A program made the position numbers and the translations under genes. The notes beneath the pieces are model-generated. The model worked only from the letters and a program-made list of their open reading frames with translations. It was not told the DNA's origin and did no database searches. A stretch of 64,000 bases of DNA from an uncultured Alphaproteobacteria bacterium. GTDB lineage: Bacteria > Pseudomonadota > Alphaproteobacteria > GCA-2731375. Below, in pieces: positions 10,961 to 19,756 of this stretch. The stretch is taken from positions 248,001-312,000 of the forward strand of contig CATOSZ010000005.1 in the NCBI GenBank assembly GCA_951812805.1, written 5' to 3'. How positions within the stretch are numbered: position 1 is the first letter of the stretch; each line of letters starts with the position of its first letter.

Positions 10961-11837
10961 ACGGCTTCGGTTTGCCCAGGAAAGTGAGCATCGCCTCGGC
11001 GCAGGCCTCAGGCATTTCCTCGGCGACGAAGTGGCCGCAGTCGAGTTCGCGTTCCGAGACCGCGTCGGCCCAGCCACGCCAGGTCGCGAGCGGCGAAGCC
11101 TTGGTATAGCGCGACCCCCAGATCACCAATAGTGGACAGTCGATGCGGCGGCCGGCGGCGCGGTCGGCCCGGTCGTGCGCGTGGTCGATGCCGGCGCCGG
11201 CGCGGTAGTCTTCCGCCATCGCCTCGATCACCGCGGGCTTGCGGTGTGCCGCGACATAGGCCTGTACCGCTTCCGCGTCGAGGATGCCGGGACTTCCTGC
11301 CCAGCGGTCCAGCAGATGCGTGACGAAGAAGTCCGGGTCGCCGCCGATCAAACGCTCCGGCAAGGGCGCGGGCTGGGCGAGGAAGGGCCAGTGAAAGGCG
11401 CCGAGCGCCCGGGTCTTGTCGGTCGCCGCCCAAACATCGTCCGTCGGCACCGTGTCGAGGGCGACGAAGCGGCGCACCCGTCCCGGCCAATCGAGGCAGA
11501 GCCGGTAGGCGACCCGGGCCCCGCGATCATGGCCCGCGAGGCAGAACTCCTGGTGCCCGAGGTCGGCCATCAACGCCACCATGTCCGCCGCCATCACCCG
11601 CTTGGAATGGCCGAGATGGCCGTCGTCCGGCCCGGGGCCGCGGCTGTCGCCATAACCGCGGGTGTCCGGCATCACCAGGGTGAAGCGTGTCCGCAGCAGC
11701 GGGGCCAGGCGATGCCACATCACGTGGCACTGCGGATAGCCGTGCAGCAACAGCAACGGCGGCCCCTCGCCGCCCCGACGATAGTGGATCTCCGCGCCGT
11801 CGTGGTGGAAACGCCCGGTCTCGAAACCTTCGAACAT
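10959..11837 (-). CDS. alpha/beta hydrolase, haloacetate dehalogenase-like
   Basis: 292 aa. The sequence carries the signature set of fluoroacetate/haloacetate dehalogenases: HGYPQCHVMWHR at the oxyanion region, DTRGYGDSRGP, the nucleophile elbow AGHDRGARVAYR (Asp nucleophile with the Arg pair that binds the carboxylate), FHWPFLAQP for the halide pocket, and the catalytic His in DCGHFVAEEMPE. These resemble the characterised R. palustris enzyme as I remember it, so hydrolytic dehalogenation of short haloacids is plausible, though epoxide hydrolase-like relatives exist. ATG 11837 overlaps the preceding gene's stop (TGATG) with GGGAGG upstream. Confidence 0.8.
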   Translation of the reverse strand: MFEGFETGRFHHDGAEIHYRRGGEGPPLLLLHGYPQCHVMWHRLAPLLRTRFTLVMPDTRGYGDSRGPGPDDGHLGHSKRVMAADMVALMADLGHQEFCLAGHDRGARVAYRLCLDWPGRVRRFVALDTVPTDDVWAATDKTRALGAFHWPFLAQPAPLPERLIGGDPDFFVTHLLDRWAGSPGILDAEAVQAYVAAHRKPAVIEAMAEDYRAGAGIDHAHDRADRAAGRRIDCPLLVIWGSRYTKASPLATWRGWADAVSERELDCGHFVAEEMPEACAEAMLTFLGKPKP

Positions 11838-12085
11838 CACGGTTCCTCCCTGCCGCGCCGGGCCGCCATGACCCGCCAGAACACCAGCGCCGTCGCCACA
11901 CACAGCGCCCACATCAGCCAGAAGCACCACTCCGCCGGGCCCGAGTGGCCGATCGCCTCGATGCCCCTGTCCGCCTCCAGCCAGCGCCAGAACGGCACCA
12001 GCAGGATCGTCGCGATGAAGCTCACCGGCAGTGCGACGCCGACGATGGCCAGCAGGATGGCGCCGAAGACCAGGCCACGGCGCAT
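11837..12085 (-). CDS. small two-helix membrane protein
   Basis: 82 aa with two hydrophobic spans (about residues 4-32, GLVFGAILLAIVGVALPVSF onward, and 53-70, WCFWLMWALCVATALVFW) and a positively charged tail. No family recognised. It is 10 bp after the SDR and its stop codon shares a base with the dehalogenase-like start, so the three genes form one translationally coupled operon. A role in substrate entry or membrane anchoring would be speculation. Confidence 0.65.
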   Translation of the reverse strand: MRRGLVFGAILLAIVGVALPVSFIATILLVPFWRWLEADRGIEAIGHSGPAEWCFWLMWALCVATALVFWRVMAARRGREEP

Positions 12086-12095
12086 CGCGCGGCCC

Positions 12096-12881
12096 TCACC
12101 GCGCCTTCAACGGCGCCGCGCCCAGGTGGGAACCGGCATCGCAAAGGATGACCTCGCCGGTGACGTTCGCGTTGCCGGCCAGCATCATGATCGCCGTTTC
12201 CGCCATGTCCTCCGGCGAGCCGGCGCGGTTGAGCGGCGTCGCCGCCTTCACGCCGGCGACGAAGTCGTCGTAGCCCTCGCCCCGCCACTCCTGCTGCCAG
12301 CGCCCGGTGACGAAACCGGGGCACACCGTGTTGACGCGGATCTCCGGTGCCAGCGCGCGGGCTAGAGACAGGGTCATCGTGTTGAGCGCGCCCTTGGAGG
12401 CGGCATAGGCGATCGAGCTGCCCACACCCATGACGCCGGCGACGGAGGAGATCATCACCACCGAGCCCCGGCCCTCTGCCTTCATCGCCGGCACGACGGC
12501 GCGGGTCATCTGATAGGGCCCGACGACATTGACGTTGTAGATGTGCAGGAAATCCTCGCCGTTTAGATCGTCGAGCTGGTCGTGCGGTACGATCTTCGTG
12601 GTACCGGCATTGTTGACCAGCCCATCGATCCGTCCCCACTGGTCGAGGGCGGCCTGGGCCATCGCCTTGCAGCCCGCGTCCTCGGAGACGTCGGCCCCGA
12701 CGACGATCGCCTCGCCGCCGGCGGCCCGGCAGGCCTCCGCCACCGCGTCGGCACCTTCCCGGTTGGCGCGGTAGTTGACGACGATCCGTGCACCGCCGGC
12801 CGCCAGCATCCGCGCCGTCGCCTCGCCGATGCCGGAGGCCGCCCCGGTCACGATCACCACCCAATCCTTGACGTCGATCAT
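12096..12881 (-). CDS. SDR family NAD(P)-dependent oxidoreductase
   Basis: 261 aa classical short-chain dehydrogenase. Cofactor motif TGAASGIG (residues about 12-19), NNAG at about 90, catalytic Ser in SSVAGV, and the YAASK Tyr/Lys pair; PGFVTG follows as usual. Basic residues after the second strand (NYRANREG) suggest NADP preference. First gene of the operon with the small membrane protein and the dehalogenase-like hydrolase; substrate unknown. Start ATG 12881 with GGGAGAG upstream. An IS481-type copy lies 73 bp before the start. Confidence 0.88.
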   Translation of the reverse strand: MIDVKDWVVIVTGAASGIGEATARMLAAGGARIVVNYRANREGADAVAEACRAAGGEAIVVGADVSEDAGCKAMAQAALDQWGRIDGLVNNAGTTKIVPHDQLDDLNGEDFLHIYNVNVVGPYQMTRAVVPAMKAEGRGSVVMISSVAGVMGVGSSIAYAASKGALNTMTLSLARALAPEIRVNTVCPGFVTGRWQQEWRGEGYDDFVAGVKAATPLNRAGSPEDMAETAIMMLAGNANVTGEVILCDAGSHLGAAPLKAR

Positions 12882-12954
12882 CTCGCTCTCCCGTCCCTGA
12901 AATGCCGGCCGGCATCCAAGCCCATCCCCGGCCCCGACGCAATGCAGGCGCGAC

Positions 12955-14072
12955 TGACTAGGTTCAGATAGATGTGAGACGCGCCTCTGGCGGCAGAGGC
13001 GGGGATCTCCGAAGCTGTGAGTTGCGAGACCAACAGCTTGAAGGAGATCCCCATGCAGGTTTTTGGCCTGCCCCGACATGTTATCAGGGGTTGGAGGACG
13101 GCGTCGCGTCTGAACGCGGAGCCCGACACTAAATGCGTAGCGTTCAGACGCGACGCCGTCCGGCGTTGGCATCGGGCCCGGCGTGACGGCTTGACGGCCG
13201 AGGCGGCGGCCCAGGCGGTGGGCGTGCCGCGTAGCACGCTCTATCGCTGGGACGAGCGGTTGGAGCCGCGCTCGCGCGCGCCTCGCCGCCGTCGTCGCCG
13301 AGAGTGGTCGAGTGCGGTGCTGCGTCGGCTTGAACGGCTGCGCCGCGACTTCCCGATGTGGGGCAAGGCCAAGCTCGGACCGCTGCTGCGCCGAGAGGGC
13401 TTCACCTTGTCGGACAGCACCGTTGGTCGCATGCTCGCCCATCTGGTCGCGCGCGGCGTCGTTGTGCCGGTGCCCGTGGCGCGACGACGCGCCAAGGGCA
13501 AGAGAGCCAAGCGCCCACACGCCAAGCGTTTGCCGAAGGGGATGAAGGCAACGGCCCCCGGCGATCTGGTCCAGCTCGACACCTTGAGCATCACGCCGGC
13601 CGGCGAGCGCACGGTCAAGCAGTTCACCGCCTACGATCCCGTCAGCCGCTTCACCTGTGCCAAGGCCTTCCGCAGAGCGACCGCCAGGAACGCCGAGAGC
13701 TTCCTCGACAAACTCGTGGCCGACCTGCCCTTCCCCGTGAAGGCCATCCAGGTCGACGGTGGATCCGAGTTCATGGCCGAGTTCGAGGCCGCCTGCGAGA
13801 GCCGAAAGATCCCCGTCTATGTCTTGCCGCCGAGGACGCCGCAGCTCAATGGCGGCGTCGAGCGAGCCAACGGCGCATGGCGCTACGAGTTCTACGCCTG
13901 CCATGACATCGAGGACCAGCTCGACAAACTAAACCCACAGATCGACAAGTTCGCCAACATCTACAACACCTTCAGGCCTCATGGAGCCTTGAAAGGCAAA
14001 ACCCCCGAGGAGTACCTTCGACAGATCACAGCCAAGAAGACCTCGTCGTCTCATATGTAGTGAACCTGGACA
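12955..14072 (+). mobile_element. IS481-type insertion sequence, copy 2
   Basis: 1118 bp with the same ends as copy 1, flanked by a perfect 5-bp duplication GCGAC (before 12955 and after 14072). It lies between the divergent SDR (12881, minus) and RraA-like (14150, plus) starts. Confidence 0.92.
13053..14060 (+). CDS. IS481-type DDE transposase, copy 2
   Basis: 335 aa, protein identical to copies 1 and 3. The frame is intact with the strong GAAGGAG ribosome site. It has the same in-frame 22-bp inverted repeat (arms 13096-13117 and 13140-13161) and DDE residues. The nucleotide sequence differs from copy 1 at one synonymous position. Confidence 0.93.
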   Translation: MQVFGLPRHVIRGWRTASRLNAEPDTKCVAFRRDAVRRWHRARRDGLTAEAAAQAVGVPRSTLYRWDERLEPRSRAPRRRRRREWSSAVLRRLERLRRDFPMWGKAKLGPLLRREGFTLSDSTVGRMLAHLVARGVVVPVPVARRRAKGKRAKRPHAKRLPKGMKATAPGDLVQLDTLSITPAGERTVKQFTAYDPVSRFTCAKAFRRATARNAESFLDKLVADLPFPVKAIQVDGGSEFMAEFEAACESRKIPVYVLPPRTPQLNGGVERANGAWRYEFYACHDIEDQLDKLNPQIDKFANIYNTFRPHGALKGKTPEEYLRQITAKKTSSSHM

Positions 14073-14149
14073 GCGACTTGCCCCGGCGCGGCGGCTGGCG
14101 CATCTTGCCGCCGCCAGCCCTCCATGACACCGGCAAGGAAACCAGAATT

Positions 14150-14856
14150 ATGAGCACGCCCCTCACGCCCGACCTGATCGCCGCCCTGCAGGCCGTCGAC
14201 ACGCCCACCATCTGCAACGCCCTGGAGATCGTGGCGCCCGCGCGGCGCGCCATCGGCTTCACGACGGAGCCGCTGGTCTGCGCCCGCCCGAAGCTGCCGC
14301 CGATCGTCGGCTATGCCCGCACCGCCACGATCCGCGCTAAGCAGCCGAGCGAGCTTTCCGCCGACGCCATGAAGGAGCTGCGGCTCAGCTACTTGACTAT
14401 GTCGCCGCCGAGCCGATGCCCTCGATCACCGTGATCCAGGATCTCGACCGGCCCGAAGGTGGTTACGGCGCCTTCTGGGGCGAGGTGAACACCGCCGTCC
14501 ACATGGGCCTCGGCTGCATCGGCTGCGTCACCGACGGCTCGATCCGCGATCTCGACGACCTGGCGCCGGGCTTCCAGCTGCTGGGCGGCCGCGTCGGCCC
14601 GAGCCACGCCCACGTCCACATCACCGACTACGACAAGCAGGTGAACGTCGCCGGCATGATGGTGCGGCCGGGCGACGTCATTCACGCCGACCAGCACGGT
14701 GCCGTCGTCATCCCGCACGACGTCGTCGCCGACGTCCCCGGCGCCTGCGACCTGCTCGCCCGGCGCGAGGCCGTCGTCCTCGACGTCGCCCGCGCGCCCG
14801 GCTTCAACATGGACGTGCTGCGCAAGGCCTGGGCCGACCAGGCCGACATTCACTAA
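14150..14856 (+). pseudogene. RraA family protein (HMG aldolase-like), frameshifted
   Basis: Two frames together make one RraA-like protein of about 235 aa. The first (14150-14390) gives MSTPLTPDLIAALQAVDTPT and ends around RLSYL; the second carries DYVAAEPMPSITVIQDLDRP and GCVTDGSIRDLDDL with the family's Gly-x-x-x-Asp-Gly-x-x-Arg-Asp metal and pyruvate site, then HADQHGAVVIP. The frames join if one base is missing near 14391-14395 (TAC TT- GAC TAT). Either a real inactivating deletion or a sequencing error. Related proteins are 4-hydroxy-4-methyl-2-oxoglutarate aldolase or oxaloacetate decarboxylase. The IS481 end is 77 bp upstream. Confidence 0.8.
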
Positions 14857-14906
14857 TTTTCCCGGCCAGGCCACGGTGACGACGCCACTATCGGAGACCA
14901 TCGACC

Positions 14907-15680
14907 ATGAGCGATATCCTCGCCATCGAAACCCCGGCGACCCATGTCCGGCTGCTGACCATCACCCGGCCGAAGGCGCTGAACGCCCTCTCGAACGCCC
15001 TGCTGGTGGAGATCGCCGACGCCCTCGACGATGCGGTGGCCGACGACGAGATCCGGGCCATCGTCATCACCGGCGGCGACAAGGTCTTCAGTGCCGGCGC
15101 CGATGTGAAGGAGTTTCCCGACCGCACGCCCGCCTCCTCCCTGTTGGACGCGCGGGGGCGGACTCGGGACCGGGTCGACCGCTGCCCGAAACCGTTGATC
15201 GCCGCGATCAACGGCTACGCGCTCGGCGGCGGGCTGGAACTGGCGCTCGCCTGCGACATCATCATCACCGGCGAGGGCGCGAAGATGGGCCTGCCGGAAA
15301 CCCGGCTCGGCATCCTGCCGGGCGGCGGCGGCACGCAGCGGCTGCCGCGCATCCTCGGCAAGCCACTGGCGATGAAGGTGATCCTGGCGGGCGAGTTCAT
15401 CGACGCGGCGACGGCGCTCACCCATGGCCTGACGGCGGAGGTCGTGCCGGACGAGGAGACCATTCCCCGCTCAATCGAACTGGCGGAGAAGATCGCCGCC
15501 CGCCCGCCGCTCGCCGTCCGGCTCGCCAAGGAAGCGGTGCTGAAGTCGCAGGACCTGCCGATCGCCCATGGCCTCGATTTCGAGCGGCGGGTGAACGCGG
15601 CGCTGAACGCGACCGAGGACCGCAACGAGGCGACCCGGGCCTTCATCGAAAAGCGCAGCGCCGAATTCAAGGGACGCTGA
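14907..15680 (+). CDS. enoyl-CoA hydratase/isomerase family protein
   Basis: 257 aa crotonase fold. NALSNALLVEIADAL, then the oxyanion-hole segments FSAGADVKEFPDR and INGYALGGGLELALACD, with the catalytic Glu positions in LPETRLGILPGGGGTQRLPR; a full set for hydration of trans-2-enoyl-CoA. The C-terminal helices end FIEKRSAEFKGR. Follows the RraA-like pseudogene by 50 bp on the same strand, and two acyl-CoA dehydrogenases lie just beyond in the opposite direction, indicating a fatty-acid or aromatic side-chain beta-oxidation locus. Confidence 0.93.
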   Translation: MSDILAIETPATHVRLLTITRPKALNALSNALLVEIADALDDAVADDEIRAIVITGGDKVFSAGADVKEFPDRTPASSLLDARGRTRDRVDRCPKPLIAAINGYALGGGLELALACDIIITGEGAKMGLPETRLGILPGGGGTQRLPRILGKPLAMKVILAGEFIDAATALTHGLTAEVVPDEETIPRSIELAEKIAARPPLAVRLAKEAVLKSQDLPIAHGLDFERRVNAALNATEDRNEATRAFIEKRSAEFKGR

Positions 15681-15684
15681 CCAG

Positions 15685-15821
15685 GTGTCGACGGACAGCA
15701 TCGACTTCACCGCGCCGGGCGCAACGGCTATTGCGACGTCACAATCACCGACGACGAGGGCGCGACGATCGCCATCGCCCGCTTCACCGCGACCTGGTTG
15801 AGCAAACCGCCGACGTCGTAA
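15685..15821 (+). pseudogene. remnant of a hotdog-fold thioesterase (PaaI-like)
   Basis: Between the enoyl-CoA hydratase stop and the acyl-CoA dehydrogenase end lies about 45 codons reading DSIDFTAPG and, one frame over, RNGYCDVTITDDEGATIAIA followed by RFTATW and a TAA. This resembles the last strands of PaaI-type acyl-CoA thioesterases (VTDDEG...A motif). The N-terminal two thirds are missing and a frameshift is needed near 15719. Weak but suggestive. Confidence 0.35.
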
Positions 15822-15827
15822 AGCCGC

Positions 15828-16958
15828 TCAGAGTTCGCCGTAGCGCTTGAGGTGGTGGTCCTGGTTGCCGAGCATGGTGTCGATCATGGTCAACCGCTTG
15901 AAGTAGTGGCCGACGCTGAGCTCGTCCGTCATGCCCATGCCGCCGTGCAACTGCACGGACTGCTGGCCGACGAAACGGCCCGACTTGCCGATCTGCACCT
16001 TGCCGGCGGAGACCGCGCGGGCCCGCTCGCGCGCGTCCTCCTCGTCGATCTTCATGGTCGCCATGTAGGCCATCGAACGGGCCTCCTCGACGTTCATGAA
16101 CATGTCGACCATGCGATGCTGGAGGACCTGGAACTTGCCGATCGGCTGGCCGAACTGCTCCCGGGTCTTGAGATATTCGTTGGTCGTGTCGAGCAACACC
16201 TGCATGCAGCCGACCGCCTCGGCCATCAAGGCGACCGTGCCGCGCTCGGCGACCTGCTCGAGGATCGCGAGGCCGCCGCCGACCTCGCCCAGCACCGCGT
16301 CGGCGCCGACCTTGACCGCTTCGAAGGTCAGCTCGGAGGCGCGCTGGCCATCCACCGTCGGATAGTCGCGGCGCGAAAGGCCGGCAGCACCGGCGTCCAC
16401 GAGGAAGAGGGTGATGCCGTCCGCATCCCGGCTGCCGCCCGAGGTGCGCGCGCTGACGACGATTTTGTCGGCGCTGGCGGCGTGCAGGACGACGCCCTTG
16501 TGGCCGTCCAGCACGTAACCGTCGCCGTCCGCCTTGGCGGCGAACTCGACGTCGTTCAGATCGAAGCGCGACTGCCGCTCGGCATAGGCCAGCGCCATCT
16601 TGATCTCACCCGCCGCCAGTTTCGGCAACAGCTCGGACTTCAATTCCTCTTTGCCGCCCAGCAACAGCGCGTTGGCGCCCAGCGCGACGGTGGCGAAGAA
16701 CGGCTCCAGCACCAGGCCGGTACCGATCGCCTCCATGATCACCATGACCTCGACCGGGCCGCCGCCGATGCCGCCGTACTCCTCCGGCAGGCCCACCGCC
16801 AGCCAGCCGAGCTCGGCCATCTGGCGCCAGTTGTCGTCGCTGAAGCCCTGGTCGGTCTGGGCGAGCTTGCGCCGGTTCTCGAACTCGTAGGCTTCGCGCA
16901 CGAAACGGTCGACGCTGTCCTTCAGGAGCTGTTGCTCTTCAGAAAGTGAAAAGTCCAT
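15828..16958 (-). CDS. acyl-CoA dehydrogenase family protein (partner 2)
   Basis: 376 aa FAD flavoprotein. ATG at 16958 gives MDFSLSEEQQLLKDSVDRFV; the N-terminal helical domain, a middle beta-domain (about 120-225) and the C-terminal helical domain with REQFGQPIGKFQVLQHRMVDM and LHGGMGMTDELSVGHYFKRL are visible. The usual YAERQS segment replaces the stronger TEPxAGSD motif, typical of the divergent second subunit in heteromeric actinobacterial/proteobacterial ACADs (FadE-type pairs). Follows the other ACAD gene by 64 bp in the same direction, so the two may form a heterotetramer. Confidence 0.9.
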   Translation of the reverse strand: MDFSLSEEQQLLKDSVDRFVREAYEFENRRKLAQTDQGFSDDNWRQMAELGWLAVGLPEEYGGIGGGPVEVMVIMEAIGTGLVLEPFFATVALGANALLLGGKEELKSELLPKLAAGEIKMALAYAERQSRFDLNDVEFAAKADGDGYVLDGHKGVVLHAASADKIVVSARTSGGSRDADGITLFLVDAGAAGLSRRDYPTVDGQRASELTFEAVKVGADAVLGEVGGGLAILEQVAERGTVALMAEAVGCMQVLLDTTNEYLKTREQFGQPIGKFQVLQHRMVDMFMNVEEARSMAYMATMKIDEEDARERARAVSAGKVQIGKSGRFVGQQSVQLHGGMGMTDELSVGHYFKRLTMIDTMLGNQDHHLKRYGEL

Positions 16959-17022
16959 GGATCCTCCCCGCCCGGCCACGCCATCGGCCATCCGGGCTCA
17001 CTAGCATGTTCAGCGGCCCGGC

Positions 17023-18216
17023 TCAAAGGCCGAGCACCATCTTGGCGACGATATTCCGCTGGATTTCGTTGGAGCCGCCGTAGATCGTGGCGGCCCGCGA
17101 ATAGTAGAAATCGCCGACCTGCCCGGGCGCCATCTCGCCGCCGACCGGCGGCTGGTTGGTGAGCGCGTCTTCGCCCGCATCCAGCATCAACGCATAATGG
17201 CCGAGCGCCTCGACGCACAGCTCGGTCAGCCGCTGGCGGATCTCCGAGCCGCGGATCTTCAGCAGGGAGGCCCGGGCGCCGACGTCGCCGCCCGCCGCCT
17301 CTTCCGCCAGATAGCGGAGATTGGTGTATTCGAGGGCCATCAGGTCGACCTCGACCTCGTCGACGCGGCGACGGAAGCCGACATCCTCGATCAGCGGACC
17401 GATGCCCGCACTCTCGGCCCGGGCCATGTCGCGCAGCCGGCGCAGGCGCTGTTTCGAGGGGCCCACTTCGGCGATCACCGTGCGCTCCATCGAGAGCAGG
17501 AATTTGGCGTAGGTCCAGCCCAGGTTCTCCTCGCCGACCCGGTTGGCGAGCGGCACGCGCACGTCGGTCAGATAGGTCATGTTGACGTGATGGCCGCCGT
17601 CGATGGTGAGGATCGGCTTCACCTCGATGCCGGGCGTCGTCATGTCGATCAACAGAAAGCTGATGCCCTCCTGCGGCTTGCCCTCGCCCGAGGTGCGCAC
17701 CAGGCAGAACATCCAATCCGCCCAATGGGCGAGCGAGGTCCAGGTCTTGGTGCCGTTCACCACGTAATGGTCACCGTCCCGCACCGCCCGGGTCTGCAGC
17801 GAGGCGAGGTCGGAACCGGCGCCCGGCTCGGAATAGCCCTGGCACCAGAGGTCCTCGCCCGAGAGGATGCGCGGCAGAAAGCGCGACTTCTGCACCTGGT
17901 CGCCAAAACTGTAGATCACCGGCCCGACCATGTTGAGGCCGAAGGGCAACGGCTCGGGCGCGTCGCCGGCCGCCAGCGCTTCGGAAAACAGATAGCGCCG
18001 GGTGGCGTCCCAGCCGGCGCCACCATGCGCCGTCGGCCAGTGCGGCGCCGCCCAGCCCCGGTCGTTCAGGATGCGCTGCCAGCGGCGATGGTCGGTCTTG
18101 TCGAGAGCGCGGCCGAGACGCATGGATTCACGGATGTCGACGGGCAGATGCTCGGCGAGGAAGGCGTCGACTTCGGCGCGAAAGGCCTGTTCCTCGGGGC
18201 TGAAGGCGAGATCCAT
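17023..18216 (-). CDS. acyl-CoA dehydrogenase family protein (partner 1)
   Basis: 397 aa. Start ATG 18216 gives MDLAFSPEEQAFRAEVDAFL. FAD/substrate motif QGYSEPGAGSDLASLQTRA (about 125-143), then VNGTKTWTSLAHWADW and the C-terminal IYGGSNEIQRNIVAKMVLGL, a strong match to long-chain/steroid-type ACADs. Oxidises acyl-CoA to 2-enoyl-CoA, passing electrons to ETF. Probably co-transcribed with the partner ACAD at 15828-16958; the enoyl-CoA hydratase gene next to it would provide the following step. Divergent from the EamA transporter gene. Confidence 0.93.
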   Translation of the reverse strand: MDLAFSPEEQAFRAEVDAFLAEHLPVDIRESMRLGRALDKTDHRRWQRILNDRGWAAPHWPTAHGGAGWDATRRYLFSEALAAGDAPEPLPFGLNMVGPVIYSFGDQVQKSRFLPRILSGEDLWCQGYSEPGAGSDLASLQTRAVRDGDHYVVNGTKTWTSLAHWADWMFCLVRTSGEGKPQEGISFLLIDMTTPGIEVKPILTIDGGHHVNMTYLTDVRVPLANRVGEENLGWTYAKFLLSMERTVIAEVGPSKQRLRRLRDMARAESAGIGPLIEDVGFRRRVDEVEVDLMALEYTNLRYLAEEAAGGDVGARASLLKIRGSEIRQRLTELCVEALGHYALMLDAGEDALTNQPPVGGEMAPGQVGDFYYSRAATIYGGSNEIQRNIVAKMVLGL

Positions 18217-18346
18217 GGGCGGGCGCTCCGGTCGGATGAAATGATCGGGGCAATCTATGAGGACCGGGCGCGCACGACAAGCCGGCAGCAACCCCGTTTG
18301 AGGTGTAGTCTCCGGGCCGGTCCGGGCGACGTTGGGGGTGGCGGCG

Positions 18347-19228
18347 ATGGCGTCGCTGAGCATGGCCATGGCGATCTTCCTGTTCTCCACCCTCTCGGTG
18401 GGGAACAAGGCCGCGTTGGTCGACCTCACGGTATCCGAGGTCGGCGTGGCGCGGCTGGCGATCGGCGCCGGGTTCTTCTGGCTGATCACGCTCGCGGCCC
18501 GGCAACGCCCCCTCTTCGATGCCCACACGGGTCGCCGGCTGTTGATGGGCGTCCTGGATCCGGGCCTGGTGGCGATCCTGATCGTCTGGTCGCTCTCCCT
18601 CACCGCGGCCGTCAACGTCGCCGTGTTCTGGAGCCTGATGCCGCTGGTCATGCCCATCCTGGGGCGGGTCTTCCTCGCAGAGGCGCTGCGCCTGCGCGAC
18701 GTCGCCGGCGCCCTCGTCGCCTTCGCCGGCACGGTGCTGCTGATCCATCATCAATTCGAGATCGGCGCCGGGTCCCTGCTAGGCGACGCCATCGCCGCCG
18801 CGGCCGTGTTCGCCGCCTGTATCAACCAGCTGATCGCTCGCCGTGTCGCACAGACCGCCGGGCGGCCCTTGGTGACGACCACCTTGCAGGTGACGGTCGC
18901 GGTCGTCATCGCCCTCGTCGTGCTGCTCGCCGTCGAACGCCCGCCGGCCCCCTTCCGTGATCTGTCGACCGACCAGATCTGGCTGCTGCTCTATCTCGGC
19001 ATCGCCACCGCGTCGCCCTTCTTCTTCTACAACTACGCCCTCGCCCGCCTTCCGGTCGCCCGCGCCAGCCTGTTCTCCGCCCTGACCGCACCGCTGACCG
19101 CCGCCCTCGCCGCGCTGTTCCTGGGCGAGATCATGACCGGCATCAAGATCGGCGCGATCGCCGTGGTGCTCGCCGGCATCCTGCTCGCGACGCTCGGACC
19201 CACGAGCAAGGCCGCCGGCCGCCGGTGA
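18347..19228 (+). CDS. EamA/DMT family transporter
   Basis: 293 aa with ten hydrophobic spans in two EamA repeats (about 1-135 and 150-290). Inner-membrane exporter of small metabolites; substrate not predictable. ATG 18347 is chosen (MASLSMAMAIFLFSTLSVGN); TTG at 18332 and GTG at 18338 also lie in frame. The second repeat ends with the typical GEIMTGIKIGAIAVVLAGIL. Divergent from the acyl-CoA dehydrogenase gene with 130 bp between. Confidence 0.88.
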   Translation: MASLSMAMAIFLFSTLSVGNKAALVDLTVSEVGVARLAIGAGFFWLITLAARQRPLFDAHTGRRLLMGVLDPGLVAILIVWSLSLTAAVNVAVFWSLMPLVMPILGRVFLAEALRLRDVAGALVAFAGTVLLIHHQFEIGAGSLLGDAIAAAAVFAACINQLIARRVAQTAGRPLVTTTLQVTVAVVIALVVLLAVERPPAPFRDLSTDQIWLLLYLGIATASPFFFYNYALARLPVARASLFSALTAPLTAALAALFLGEIMTGIKIGAIAVVLAGILLATLGPTSKAAGRR

Positions 19229-19287
19229 TGCCTGTTCCCGCGCGAGCTGGTATAATTGTCTCCGACGACAGCACGGGGGAGACGCGA

Positions 19288-19752
19288 ATGCGGCGCTTCG
19301 GGGAAGCGATACGGGGGCTGGTCCTGGCGGCGGCGCTGGGCCTGGTCTTCGGGAGCGGGGCACTGGCCGCCGAGGACGCGATCGGCCGCATCAAGACCCT
19401 CGAGGGCGAGGTTGTGATCACGCGGGACGGCGCCGAGACCAAGGCCACCGTCGGCACGCGAGTGTTTCGCCGCGACGTCGTACGCACCGCCGAGAAGAGC
19501 AAGACCGGCATCACCTTCCGCGACCAGACGCGCCTCGCCATCGGTCCGAAGTCCATCGTGGAATTGAAGGACTACGCCTTCGAGCCGACGAAGGAGGAAT
19601 ATTCCTTCGTCACCAAGGTCACGCGGGGCACCCTGCATTACGTCTCGGGCCTGATCGCCAAGCTGTCGCCGAGCGCCGCCTCGGTCGAAACGCCGGGCGG
19701 CACCATCGGCGTGCGTGGCACGACCTTCGTGGTCCGCGTGAAGGGGGAGTAG
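19288..19752 (+). CDS. FecR-domain periplasmic protein
   Basis: 154 aa with an N-terminal signal peptide (LVLAAALGLVFGSGALAAED, cleavage after A-L-A-A). The mature part is a FecR-type domain: VVITRDGAETKATVGTRVFR, DVVRTAEKSKTGITFRDQTR, LAIGPKSIVELKDY and VETPGGTIGVRGTTF. No cytoplasmic anti-sigma part and no sigma factor gene nearby, so it belongs to the stand-alone periplasmic FecR proteins rather than the FecIR regulators. Strong GGGGGAG before ATG 19288. Four bases separate it from the OmpA-like lipoprotein gene. Confidence 0.85.
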   Translation: MRRFGEAIRGLVLAAALGLVFGSGALAAEDAIGRIKTLEGEVVITRDGAETKATVGTRVFRRDVVRTAEKSKTGITFRDQTRLAIGPKSIVELKDYAFEPTKEEYSFVTKVTRGTLHYVSGLIAKLSPSAASVETPGGTIGVRGTTFVVRVKGE

Positions 19753-19756
19753 GCAC

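Noticed and set aside
9079..14072. Composite transposon formed by IS481 copies 1 and 2 flanking 10197-12954
   Set aside because: Each copy has its own different 5-bp target duplication, so they inserted separately rather than moving as a unit; the content (GST, hydrolase, SDR) shows no compositional break.
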